DNA of 31,698 nucleotides from an uncultured Verrucomicrobiota bacterium (lineage in GTDB: Bacteria; Verrucomicrobiota; Verrucomicrobiia; Chthoniobacterales; SZAS-18): positions 1-31,698 of the forward strand of contig CALMVM010000289.1 of NCBI GenBank assembly GCA_937873255.1, in the 5' to 3' direction. Numbering within the stretch: position 1 is the first letter of the stretch; every line of letters starts with the position of its first letter. Shown here one piece after another: positions 16,767 through 24,661 of this stretch. A program made the translations under genes and the position numbers. A model generated the notes under the pieces. The model did not search any database and was not told the origin of the DNA. It saw nothing but the letters and a program-made list of their open reading frames with translations.

Positions 16767-18424
16767 TAGCCGTTACCTCCGGCGGAAGGACGCAATAAAC
16801 CAAAGCGCCGGGTGAGGGTTTCCGGGATGGGCAGATGCGAGACGTGGGCCGCGCGGACGTGCTGACGCACGAGTGCCGGTTGCCAAGAGTAGAGCGCCAC
16901 CGATGAACTGCCTTTGACCGCCGCGCGCAACGCCGGGGCATCCTCGCGCCGGAAGCGCGGCACGTAACAGAGGGCTTCGTCCTCGTCGCCTGCCCACAAG
17001 AACGGGCCTTCCTGGTAGGCGCTCAACGTGTCCAGGTGGATGAGCTGGAGGGCGGTCCAAACCTGCGCGTGGCCGATGTCGAGCAGTTCACCTGCGGGAA
17101 TGGGTTTTGCACGGAGATAAGCAAAGTCCCCGCCCAGACCGGGAACATCCTCGCCGTCGGCACTTTGGTAGCCTTCGATCACGCGGCGCACCCGGACGGC
17201 GCACACGTCGCGGCAAAGGTTCTTCTCGGGCTGGTCTTCGGTCTTTTCGGTGCTGGATACGAGGATGCAGCGCCGCCGCCCACCATCGGCACGGTTGAGC
17301 TTATGGACGGCGTGGGCCGTGGTGCCGGAACCGGCGAAGAAATCCAGGATCAAAGCGTCTTTGTCGTCGATCACGTAGGTCAGCAACTGCTCGATCAATC
17401 CGGTCGGCTTGGGGAAGGAAAACGCCTTGCCGTCTCCGAGGATGTTCCTGATCTCGTTGGTGCCAACCTGCGTGTACGGCCCATCAATGATGGAAAAAGG
17501 CTTCGCTCCGCGCTCGTCGCCCGCTTCGCTTTTGAGGTACTGCTTGTAGTTAACGGACCATCTTTCCCGTGACTTGGTGATGACCAGTTCGTCGTTTTCC
17601 AGGGCTGTCAGTGCCCGGTCTTTGGACCATTGCCACTGCTTCTCCGGCCAGATTTCCTCTCCTTTGTAGGGGATGGGATAACGAAGGTTCGGGCGGGCGT
17701 CCATGCTGGTCGTGGCTAGCGGCTGGAGCCTGTACGGACCGCGCGTCTCGAACCTGGCGTCCCGGCCCTTGTAATATTTCAGGGTGTCAGGGTTCGGGGG
17801 AAGCTGGATCGTGCCAAGCTGCTCCTTGGATTGAGCGTAGCAGAGGACGTATTCATGCAGGCCGACAACGTGTTTGGCCTTCGAGCCGCCACCGTAGCTT
17901 TTCTTCCAAATGACGGAAGACACCCAGTTGGTTTCCCCGAAAACCTTGTTCATCAACAACCCCAAGTGGAATGCTTCGTTGTCGTCTATCGACACGAAGA
18001 TGATTCCATCTTGGCGAAGCAGTTCTTTGGCGAGCATCAGGCGATGGAACATGAACTCGCACCAAGTCGAGTGACGCCACGAATCATCGCGGTCCACGAA
18101 GTGGTCGTTGTAGACGAAGTCGCGGTTGCCGGTGTTGTAGGGCGGATCGATGTAGATGCACTTGACCTGCCCGGAGTAAGCCATCCTCAGGGCGCGGAGC
18201 GCGTCGAAATTGTCCCCCTCAATGACGAGGTTGCGCCACGGCCCCGACCCGCAACTCAGTTCGGGACATAGGTCGAAAGCCACGAAGTCACGGTTGACGG
18301 CGGCATCCCGCTCGATCTCGTTGGCTTCCCACACCAAGCCGAAGCGGGTACGCCGATCACGGGCCTCCAAGAGACGAATCAGTTCGTCCTTGTTCAAGTC
18401 CGCATATTTTCCTTCGGCAGTCAT
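16766..18424 (-). CDS. Type III-like DNA adenine methyltransferase (Mod)
   Basis: This is a 552-aa beta-class N6-adenine methyltransferase. The catalytic DPPYNTG is at 93-99 and the S-adenosylmethionine-binding FAGSGTT at 363-369, so motif IV precedes motif I as in Mod subunits. The region between them (about 170-330) is the expected place for the target recognition domain. The last 110 residues (PAGELLDIGHAQVW onward) are a C-terminal extension seen in this type of Mod. It methylates the target sequence to protect the host and guides the Res subunit encoded directly downstream, with a 1-base overlap. The N-terminal DLNKDELIRLLEARD helix is typical of the family. Recognition specificity cannot be predicted by eye. 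The gene is divergent from the integrase across about 120 bp. Confidence 0.9.
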   Translation of the reverse strand: MTAEGKYADLNKDELIRLLEARDRRTRFGLVWEANEIERDAAVNRDFVAFDLCPELSCGSGPWRNLVIEGDNFDALRALRMAYSGQVKCIYIDPPYNTGNRDFVYNDHFVDRDDSWRHSTWCEFMFHRLMLAKELLRQDGIIFVSIDDNEAFHLGLLMNKVFGETNWVSSVIWKKSYGGGSKAKHVVGLHEYVLCYAQSKEQLGTIQLPPNPDTLKYYKGRDARFETRGPYRLQPLATTSMDARPNLRYPIPYKGEEIWPEKQWQWSKDRALTALENDELVITKSRERWSVNYKQYLKSEAGDERGAKPFSIIDGPYTQVGTNEIRNILGDGKAFSFPKPTGLIEQLLTYVIDDKDALILDFFAGSGTTAHAVHKLNRADGGRRRCILVSSTEKTEDQPEKNLCRDVCAVRVRRVIEGYQSADGEDVPGLGGDFAYLRAKPIPAGELLDIGHAQVWTALQLIHLDTLSAYQEGPFLWAGDEDEALCYVPRFRREDAPALRAAVKGSSSVALYSWQPALVRQHVRAAHVSHLPIPETLTRRFGLLRPSAGGNG

Positions 18425-18545
18425 GTAGATTCCAACCTAGCGAATCGCCGCGAGCTTTGGCAACTGAACCTTCTCTTGATACCTCATTCTCGCGTTCCCC
18501 CCTTTAAGGTTGATAAAAAGCATTATCTCCCTTAGAGGAGGGGGG

Positions 18546-19526
18546 ATGAACGCTGAAAACGGCGAATTGGTTGTGGTGGCCGCTGGTGGACGTGAACTCG
18601 CCGACGCGAGCTTTTACCAACTTAACGACGTGCCGCCCGAGTTGGAATGGTTCGCCAACATCGCCAACGCGCACACCCGCCGGGCGTACCGCAATGACGT
18701 GGCTGGGTTCATGGCGTTCTTCGGGATGAAGGATGCCCAGCAGTTTCGGGAAGTCACGCGCTCCCATCTGCTCGCTTGGCGTAAGCACCTGGAAAAGTCC
18801 GGCAGCGGCCCGGCGACGATCCGGCGCAAGCTTTCGGCGCTGGCTTCGCTCTTCGACCACCTCTGCGAGGTCAACGCGGTGACGCACAATCCGGTGCGTG
18901 GCGTTAAACGGCCGCGGGCCGAAACCGGCGAAGGCAAAACCCCGGCGATTGCCGATGGACAGGCGCGCAAGCTCCTCGACGCACCGCCCGAAGGCACGCT
19001 CAAGGGCAAACGTGACCGGGCGATCTTGGCGGTGCTGTTCTTCCACGGGCTGCGGCGCGAGGAACTGTGCAAACTGCGCGTCAAAGACGTGGAACAGCGC
19101 CAAGGCGTGGCGCACCTGCGTGTCCACGGCAAGGGAGGCAAGATTCGCTTTGTGCCGGCGCACCCGGCGGCGCTGGCGCGGATTTCCGATTATCTGCAAG
19201 CCTGCGGTCACGGCGACGATGCTGCCGGGGCGTTGTTCCGGCCCGTGAAAAATCCGCGCGAGCGAGGAAAGCTCGACCGCGCGCTCACTCCCGGCAAAGT
19301 CGATGAGTGCGTGGTACGGTATTACTCCCGCCGGCTGGGAATCAATGCGGCTGGTTTTGGCCCTCACGTGGCCCGGGCGACGGCGGCCACGCACGCCCTG
19401 GATCGGGGTGCGGACATCGCCAAGGTGCAGGAATGGCTTGGACACGCCAGCATCGCCACCACCCGCATCTATGATCGGCGGCGGTCACGTCCGGACGAAA
19501 GCCCGACTTTTCGGATGAACTACTGA
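18546..19526 (+). CDS. Tyrosine recombinase (XerC/D-like integrase)
   Basis: This is a 326-aa protein. I choose the ATG at 18546 because AGGAGG stands at 18536-18541; the TTG at 18510 in the same frame lacks such a site. Residues 30-110 form the SAM-like core-binding domain. The catalytic domain has Arg170 (HGLRREEL), a KGGK beta-hairpin lysine near 196-199, His274 and Arg277 (GPHVAR), His300 (LGHAS) and the nucleophile Tyr309 (TRIYDRR), so the active site is complete. Size and layout are XerC/D-like, not a long phage integrase with an arm-binding domain. It probably integrates or resolves the element or a dimeric plasmid. It lies at the right edge of the restriction island; no att repeat could be matched by eye next to it. 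Confidence 0.9.
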   Translation: MNAENGELVVVAAGGRELADASFYQLNDVPPELEWFANIANAHTRRAYRNDVAGFMAFFGMKDAQQFREVTRSHLLAWRKHLEKSGSGPATIRRKLSALASLFDHLCEVNAVTHNPVRGVKRPRAETGEGKTPAIADGQARKLLDAPPEGTLKGKRDRAILAVLFFHGLRREELCKLRVKDVEQRQGVAHLRVHGKGGKIRFVPAHPAALARISDYLQACGHGDDAAGALFRPVKNPRERGKLDRALTPGKVDECVVRYYSRRLGINAAGFGPHVARATAATHALDRGADIAKVQEWLGHASIATTRIYDRRRSRPDESPTFRMNY

Positions 19527-19562
19527 GCGCGGCGGGTCATCCACCGCAGGGGACGCTCTTTT
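19525..19562 (+). terminator. Possible terminator after the integrase
   Basis: GAGC (19525-19528) and GCTC (19555-19558) close an inner GCGGcGG/CCaCCGC stem, and TTTT follows at 19559-19562. It overlaps the integrase stop codon and lies where the convergent minus-strand gene also ends. The inner stem has one mismatch and the loop toward the T run is long, so the call is tentative. Confidence 0.35.
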
Positions 19563-19842
19563 ACATCCACACGGGTTCCAGGGTTGGATCGTCCAGCAAA
19601 GCCAGCCGCCGCTCGGGGGCGATCCTGGCAAGCCGGTGGATGGCTGCCTTTGCCTCGGGCAGCCTGCCGAGCGCCACGAACGCTCGCGCGCGTTGGTGCA
19701 GAACGGCGGGATCATGTTGGCAGGCCGGTTCCACGGCCGTCAGTTCTTCCAAGGCGGTCTGCGCCGCGCCGAGAGCGAGCCAACCCTCGGCGGCTTGGAC
19801 CGCGCGCTGCACTCGAAAGTCACATTGGCTCAACCGGTCCAT
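19561..19842 (-). CDS. Small TPR-like protein
   Basis: This is a 93-aa protein built of paired helices with Ala/Leu spacing of tetratricopeptide repeats: AAEGWLALGAAQTALEEL (about residues 17-34), then HQRARAFVALGRLPEAKAAI (49-68). It resembles two TPR units, a protein-protein interaction scaffold, and has no enzymatic residues and no export signal. It is the last of three short genes on the minus strand (20707 down to 19561) that are probably one loose transcription unit with gaps of about 80 and 130 bp. TPR-only proteins of this size are known as accessory genes on mobile elements, but no partner is evident. It could also be a fragment of a longer TPR protein. Confidence 0.6.
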   Translation of the reverse strand: MDRLSQCDFRVQRAVQAAEGWLALGAAQTALEELTAVEPACQHDPAVLHQRARAFVALGRLPEAKAAIHRLARIAPERRLALLDDPTLEPVWM

Positions 19843-19975
19843 TCTGCTGGAAAATGAGTGCTGAGGTCTGTCGACCGTTTGTGCGCCTGGATCACGCTGA
19901 AGGTTCGCCTGGCTTCTTTGGTGGCCGCGAATCGCTCTGCGGAGCGCGGGGGACGATCCGCGTCGTCCGCTTCCC

Positions 19976-20263
19976 TCAAAGCAAAGTGGTTGCCGTCTTC
20001 TCGGCGTGGATTTGCCTCTTGAGTTCCGCGACCTCGTTCTCGGCGAGCGTCGTCAGCCGGACGTTGCGCTTGGCCCGCTCGTTGGCGATGGCGGCAGCCA
20101 AGGTGCGAAGATCCCAATTCACGACGGCTTTGGCTGCTTCTCCGATGGTCCAGCCGCAGGCCATCAGGACCTCGCCCATCCGCAGACCATTTGATCGGTG
20201 TTCGCGGACGATGGCCTCGTAGAGTTCCGGCGGGTGCGAGAATTCTGGAAGAGGTAAACACAT
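19976..20263 (-). CDS. Small helical protein of unknown function
   Basis: This is a 95-aa protein with an ATG start. I do not recognise it. The first 12 residues are proline-rich. Residues 13-55 include GEVLMACGWTIGEAAKAV, which could be a helix-turn-helix but is not a clear match to any HTH family. The C-terminal 35 residues (IANERAKRNVRL and on to LKRQIHAEK) form a long charged helix, possibly a short coiled coil. It sits between two other small minus-strand genes and opposite no other credible gene. Codon use looks like that of its GC-rich neighbours. It may be a small regulator or an adaptor; no function is claimed. Confidence 0.5.
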   Translation of the reverse strand: MCLPLPEFSHPPELYEAIVREHRSNGLRMGEVLMACGWTIGEAAKAVVNWDLRTLAAAIANERAKRNVRLTTLAENEVAELKRQIHAEKTATTLL

Positions 20264-20344
20264 CGCAATCGGGTGTTGAAAGAACGCGATAGGTGGCGGC
20301 AGGCGAGCACCTTACCCTCATAATGTCCATGAAACTAACCCAGA

Positions 20345-20707
20345 TCAAGCCGGGAGGACGAGGGTCCTGCCGGTCGCATCTTCGCTCCCCTCGTCGTCTT
20401 CGGCCGCGCTGGGCGGCGCTCCTTCTGCGCCGTCCAGGGCAAGCTCAAACATCTTTACGATCACGGCAGGCGTGAGCCAGGCGGGCGGCGGGGGCGGCAG
20501 TTTCCAGTGCAGCAGCGGATGCACGACGGACAGGCCGAGTCGTTCGCGCTCCACGGCGATGCGGTTGGCCGGGAGATGCCACGGCATCCGGCTCAAAAGG
20601 GCCACGTCGTCGGCAGGCACTTCCAAAGCCAACAGGGTTTCTGTCATGCACGGGACGCTCTGGTCGTGTTCGTGGTAGATGCTCTCCAAGATCGTTGGCG
20701 GGTACAT
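20345..20707 (-). CDS. Small protein of unknown function
   Basis: This is a 120-aa protein with an ATG start at 20707. I do not recognise it. It opens with MYPPTILESIYHEHDQ, has a run of five prolines (PPPPPAWLTP, about residues 71-80) in the middle and a strongly acidic C-terminal tail (AEDDEGSEDA, about residues 102-111). There is no signal peptide or membrane segment. It is divergent from the XRE regulator at 20785 across 77 bp that contain a tandem repeat, so the two genes are likely controlled by the same operator. It is the first gene of the small three-gene set ending at 19561. Confidence 0.55.
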   Translation of the reverse strand: MYPPTILESIYHEHDQSVPCMTETLLALEVPADDVALLSRMPWHLPANRIAVERERLGLSVVHPLLHWKLPPPPPAWLTPAVIVKMFELALDGAEGAPPSAAEDDEGSEDATGRTLVLPA

Positions 20708-20736
20708 GGTGTTGGGTTCAAAGACGCACCTCTCTA

Positions 20737-20766
20737 ATAACCAGATATAGCATAACCAGATAAAGC
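20737..20766. repeat. Tandem 15-bp direct repeat, probable operator
   Basis: ATAACCAGATATAGC (20737-20751) is followed without a gap by ATAACCAGATAAAGC (20752-20766), one base different, and then by ATAA, the start of a third copy. It is the only AT-rich stretch between the gene starting at 20707 (minus) and the XRE regulator starting at 20785 (plus). The placement and 15-bp phasing suggest binding sites for the adjacent XRE protein and control in both directions. Confidence 0.55.
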
Positions 20767-20784
20767 ATAAAGCTGGCCGCTTTT

Positions 20785-21021
20785 ATGCGTGGCAGCGTTG
20801 CGTCCCTTCACTCGGCTCCTTACAAACGGTTTTTGCGGGAAATCAAGGCGATGCGCATGGAGGCGCGGCTGACTCAGGAACAGCTCGCCAAGAAACTGCG
20901 GCAATCGCAGACTTATGTCTCCAAGAGTGAGAGCGGCGAGCGGCGGCTCGATCTGGTCGAATGGCTGGCCTTCTGCAAAGCGTGCCGTCAGGACCCGAAA
21001 GAATTTCTCGACCGGCTCTGA
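20785..21021 (+). CDS. XRE/Cro-type HTH regulator
   Basis: This is a 78-aa single-domain Cro/C1-type repressor with an ATG start. The five-helix fold is easy to follow: FLREIKAMRMEARLTQEQLA for helices 1-2, KKLRQSQTYVSKSESGERR for helix 3 (recognition, about residues 42-50) and its turn, then LVEWLAFCKACRQDP. There is no C-terminal effector or protease domain, so it works as a simple DNA-binding repressor or antitoxin-like regulator. The tandem 15-bp repeat 18 bp upstream of its start is the natural candidate for its binding site. A second XRE protein gene follows at 21165 in the same direction. Confidence 0.85.
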   Translation: MRGSVASLHSAPYKRFLREIKAMRMEARLTQEQLAKKLRQSQTYVSKSESGERRLDLVEWLAFCKACRQDPKEFLDRL

Positions 21022-21164
21022 ACGTGTTTGTCGTTCCGAACCGTCGCCGTGCATTGTGATTGGGAGACAAACGCACGCCATGTGCCCTGGACTGACGCCA
21101 CGGCGAATGTCCCAGAACCAGGACCCAGCGGCAAGCCTTTTGGGACGACGATCCGGTCCCAGAA

Positions 21165-21461
21165 ATGGCACATCGCTCCACCGGGTCGGCTCCTCTTCGC
21201 AACGTGCTTGCCAGCCGTCTCCGGCGGGCGCGTGAGAAGCTGGGATGGTCGCAGTCCGATCTGGCGCGCGAGCTGCAACTGGTGGGCTGGGACGCCGGGC
21301 GCACGCTGATCACGAAGATCGAACTGCGCGAGCGGTGCGTGACGGATTACGAACTGATCGTGCTGGCGCGGGTGCTTTCGGTCGGCCTGGATGACCTGAC
21401 GCGCGGTGCCTACAAGGAAGCCCTGCGCATGGCGCAGCCCGGCGGCGGGTCCACGCCGTAG
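21165..21461 (+). CDS. Second XRE-family HTH regulator
   Basis: This is a 98-aa protein with an HTH core at about residues 13-75: LRRAREKLGWSQSDLARELQ, then ITKIELRERCVTDYELIVLA and a VGLDDLTRG end. The extra turn GWDAGRTL between helices 2 and 3 is slightly longer than in classical Cro proteins. It starts at ATG 21165, 143 bp after the first XRE gene, and ends 13 bp before the stop of the convergent dnaE2. The spacer 21022-21164 shows no gene. It may be a co-regulator of the same divergent unit or an independent repressor. There is no effector domain. Confidence 0.75.
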   Translation: MAHRSTGSAPLRNVLASRLRRAREKLGWSQSDLARELQLVGWDAGRTLITKIELRERCVTDYELIVLARVLSVGLDDLTRGAYKEALRMAQPGGGSTP

Positions 21462-21474
21462 CGGCTTGGCCTTT

Positions 21475-24400
21475 TCAGTGAAAATCATGGGAAGAAACTC
21501 CCGTGGTCAATGGACAGGCGAGCCGCTCGATCCGCGTGGCGCGCACCAGCGGCAGGCCCTGGCGGGTCTGGGCGATGCCGGTGATCTGGAGGAATTTCTC
21601 CTGGGTGGCCGTTAGACGCGCCCGCTCGAAGAGGTCGGGCGGCACCACCGCGTTCGCCACGCCGGACTCGTCTTCGAGCGAGATGAACACGAATCCTTTG
21701 GCCGTGCCGGGGCGCTGCCGGCAGATGACCACCCCGGCAATCGTGATTTCCTCGCCGTGGACGGCGCTGGCGATTTCGTCCGCTCTCCACACCTCGGGCA
21801 ACTGAGCGCGCATCAGGCGCATCGGGTGTGGACCGGTCGTCAGCCGCTGCGTGCGGTAATCCGCCTGCATCCGCTCGACGGCGTCCATGGGCGGCAAGGG
21901 CGCGACGCTCTTGTCCTGCTGCACCGGCTCGAAGCAAAAGGTCAGATTTTCTTCGTGGGGTAAATCTCGTTCCACCGCCCACAGCGCCGCGCGGCGGTGG
22001 CCGCAGAGTTCGTTGAGCGCCCCGAGCCGGGCCAGCGCGCGAAGTTCGCTCTTCGGCAACCGGGTGCGCTCCCGGAAATCACCGAGCGAACCAAACGCTC
22101 GAAGCTCCCGCTGCCGGATGAGGGTTGCGGCGTGTTCCTGGCGGATGCCTTGCACCTGGTTGAACCCCAGACGCAAGACATCGTCGGCTTCCACCGTGCA
22201 TGGCCACTGGGAGCGCTGCACGCACACCGGCCGGATTTTGAGGCCGTGCTGCCGCGCGTCCCGGATCAACGTCGGCGGACCGTAGAATCCCATCGGCTGG
22301 TTGTTGAGCAGTGCTGCGGTAAATTCGGCCGCGCGGTGCACCTTCAGATAAGTGCTGGCGTAGGCGAGCAGCCCGAAACTGATCGCGTGGCTTTCTGGGA
22401 AGCCGTACAGCGCGAAGGACTGGCTCATCTTGACGATCTCCTCGACGCCGGCGGGCGACACGCCTTCCGCTTGCAACGCCGTCCGCAGCTTCGCCTGGAT
22501 ACGCTCCAACCGCGTGAGATCGCGCTTGTAATTGAGCGCCCGGCGCAACTCGTCCACTTCCGCGCCGGAAAACCCGGCGAGCGTCATGGCGATGCCCATC
22601 ATTTGTTCCTGAAAAAGGCAAATCCCGAGCGTGCGCTCCAGGATGGGTTTGAGACGCTCGTCCAGGTAGGTAACGGGTTCCAGCTTCGCCCGCCGCGCCA
22701 GGTAGGGATGCATCAGGCCGCCCTCGATGGGGCCGGGGCGCACGACGGCCACCTCCACGACGACATCGTAGAAGGAGCGCGGTTGGAGCCGGGCGAGCGT
22801 GGCCATTTGCGCCCGGCTCTCGATCTGGAACACCCCGACGGTGTCGCTGCGGCACATCGCCTCGAACGTGGCCGCGTCGTCCTTGGGCAGATGGGCCAGG
22901 TCGATCTCCCGCCCCCGCGTGCTGCAAACCTCCAGGGTATCCTGGATCACGGCCATCATACCGAGACCGAGCAGGTCCACCTTCACGATGCCCAAATCCT
23001 CACAGTCGTCCTTGTCCCACTGGATGACGGAGCGCCCCGGCATCGAGGAATTCTCTAACGGCACCACGCTATCGAGGCGGTTTTGACAAAACACCATGCC
23101 CCCGGAATGCTGCCCGAGGTGGCGCGGCAAGCCGCGCACCGTCTGGAAAAGTTCCAGGCACGCCTGTGCGCGGGGATGCGCTTGGTCCAGGCCTGACTGC
23201 CGGAACTGGTCCTGCAATTCGAGGGTGTGCGGGAAATCTCCCGAATGGAACAAGCTGGAAAAACGGTCCAGCATGTCGGCCGGCAGATTGAGCGCCTTGC
23301 CGATCTCGCGCATGGTGCTTTTGCCCCGCAGGGTGATGACGTTGGCCGTCATGCCGACGCCGTTGCGTCCGCAACGCCGGTACATTTCCTGGATGACCTT
23401 TTCCCGGCGCTCGCCGCTGGGCAGATCCAGGTCGATGTCCGGCCAGGCTTTCCGGCCCCCGGCGGCACCCCGATTCTCGTTGAGGAAACGCTCGAAGAGG
23501 AGGTTAGATGCGATGGGATCGACCGCCGTGATTCCCAGACAATAGCAGACGGCCGAGTTGGCGGCGCTGCCGCGGCCTTGCGCGAGGATGCCGTTGGCCG
23601 CGCAAAAACGCACGATGTCCCACACCATGAGAAAATATCCCTCGAACCCGAGTTCGGTGATGAGCGCCAACTCCCGTTCGAGCTGGCCGCGTACTTTCGC
23701 GTCGAGGCGGTCGCCGTAGCGGTGCCGCGCGCCTTGGAACATCATTTCGCGCAGGAAAACGTCGGCCGGTTTTCCGTCCGGCGTTTCGTAGCTTGGGAAT
23801 TCGTACCCGAGCGACGGGAAGGCAAATTCCAGTTCCTCGGCCAGCCGCGTGGTGTTGGCGATGGCTTCGGGCAGGTCGGCAAAAAGCGCCTGCATCTGCG
23901 CCGGGGACTTGAGCTGCCGCTCGCCGTTGGCCGCCAGCGCCGCCCCGGCGGCGTCGAGGTGCGTGTGCAGCCGCGAACACGAGAATACGTCCACGACCCG
24001 GCGGCCCTCGGCCTCGGCGTAGAGGACGCCGTTGGTAGCAAGCAGGCGGGTGCCGACCGTGCGCGCCAATTCAACGAGCCGGGCGTTGAGCCAGCGTTCA
24101 CCCCGCTGCAAGTGTCGCTGCACCTCGACGTACACGTTTTGGACGCCAAAGAAGAAAACCAGCCGGCGCAAAGCGGCTTCCGCCCCGGCAAAATCTTGCC
24201 TGAGCAACGCTGCGACCACCGGCCCTTCCTCGTCGCCGGTCAGACACGCCACCCCGGCAGCGATCTCCGGCAGTTCCTCCCAAAGAACAGCGCTCTTGCC
24301 CTTGGGGGAGCGCAGTTTCGCGCGGGTCAATAGACGGCAGAGGCTCTGGTAACCGCTTGCGTGGCGGACCAGGACCGGCAGCACGCTGCCATCCTCCATC

Positions 24401-24621
24401 GTCAGCTCGCAGCCGTAGATCGCCCGGATGCCAGCCTGTTCTGCGGCCTGCCAGAAGCGCGGGCTGCCGTAGAACCCGTCGCGGTCGAGCAGCGCGAGCG
24501 AGCAAAGTTCCATCTCGGCCGCCCGCGCCGCAAGAACATGGGGCAGGGAAGCGGCGCGCAGGAAGCTAAACGCGCTCCGGGCGTGCAATTCGACGTATCC
24601 ATCCCTCGCCGTGTTTCCCAT
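21475..24621 (-). CDS. dnaE2: Error-prone DNA polymerase III alpha, DnaE2/ImuC
   Basis: This is a 1048-aa C-family polymerase, normal for DnaE2. The N-terminal PHP domain starts YVELHARSAFSFL (residues 10-22), the DnaE2 signature. The catalytic core follows: GRGSAANS at 349-356 and the aspartate motif PDIDLDL at 394-400, with VDLLGLGMMAVI further on, a helix-hairpin-helix region, and a C-terminal OB fold (about residues 930-1030, EEITIAGVVICRQRPGTAKG). With ImuA and ImuB it forms the mutasome that copies past DNA lesions and causes damage-induced mutation. It is the last gene of imuA-imuB-dnaE2, with 40 bp after imuB, and is presumably controlled by LexA through the site at 26882-26903. No inactivating change is visible. 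Confidence 0.95.
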   Translation of the reverse strand: MGNTARDGYVELHARSAFSFLRAASLPHVLAARAAEMELCSLALLDRDGFYGSPRFWQAAEQAGIRAIYGCELTMEDGSVLPVLVRHASGYQSLCRLLTRAKLRSPKGKSAVLWEELPEIAAGVACLTGDEEGPVVAALLRQDFAGAEAALRRLVFFFGVQNVYVEVQRHLQRGERWLNARLVELARTVGTRLLATNGVLYAEAEGRRVVDVFSCSRLHTHLDAAGAALAANGERQLKSPAQMQALFADLPEAIANTTRLAEELEFAFPSLGYEFPSYETPDGKPADVFLREMMFQGARHRYGDRLDAKVRGQLERELALITELGFEGYFLMVWDIVRFCAANGILAQGRGSAANSAVCYCLGITAVDPIASNLLFERFLNENRGAAGGRKAWPDIDLDLPSGERREKVIQEMYRRCGRNGVGMTANVITLRGKSTMREIGKALNLPADMLDRFSSLFHSGDFPHTLELQDQFRQSGLDQAHPRAQACLELFQTVRGLPRHLGQHSGGMVFCQNRLDSVVPLENSSMPGRSVIQWDKDDCEDLGIVKVDLLGLGMMAVIQDTLEVCSTRGREIDLAHLPKDDAATFEAMCRSDTVGVFQIESRAQMATLARLQPRSFYDVVVEVAVVRPGPIEGGLMHPYLARRAKLEPVTYLDERLKPILERTLGICLFQEQMMGIAMTLAGFSGAEVDELRRALNYKRDLTRLERIQAKLRTALQAEGVSPAGVEEIVKMSQSFALYGFPESHAISFGLLAYASTYLKVHRAAEFTAALLNNQPMGFYGPPTLIRDARQHGLKIRPVCVQRSQWPCTVEADDVLRLGFNQVQGIRQEHAATLIRQRELRAFGSLGDFRERTRLPKSELRALARLGALNELCGHRRAALWAVERDLPHEENLTFCFEPVQQDKSVAPLPPMDAVERMQADYRTQRLTTGPHPMRLMRAQLPEVWRADEIASAVHGEEITIAGVVICRQRPGTAKGFVFISLEDESGVANAVVPPDLFERARLTATQEKFLQITGIAQTRQGLPLVRATRIERLACPLTTGVSSHDFH

Positions 24622-24661
24622 GGGATTTGCAAGCTTCCGCTTTTGCCGCCGGGCGCAAAGG

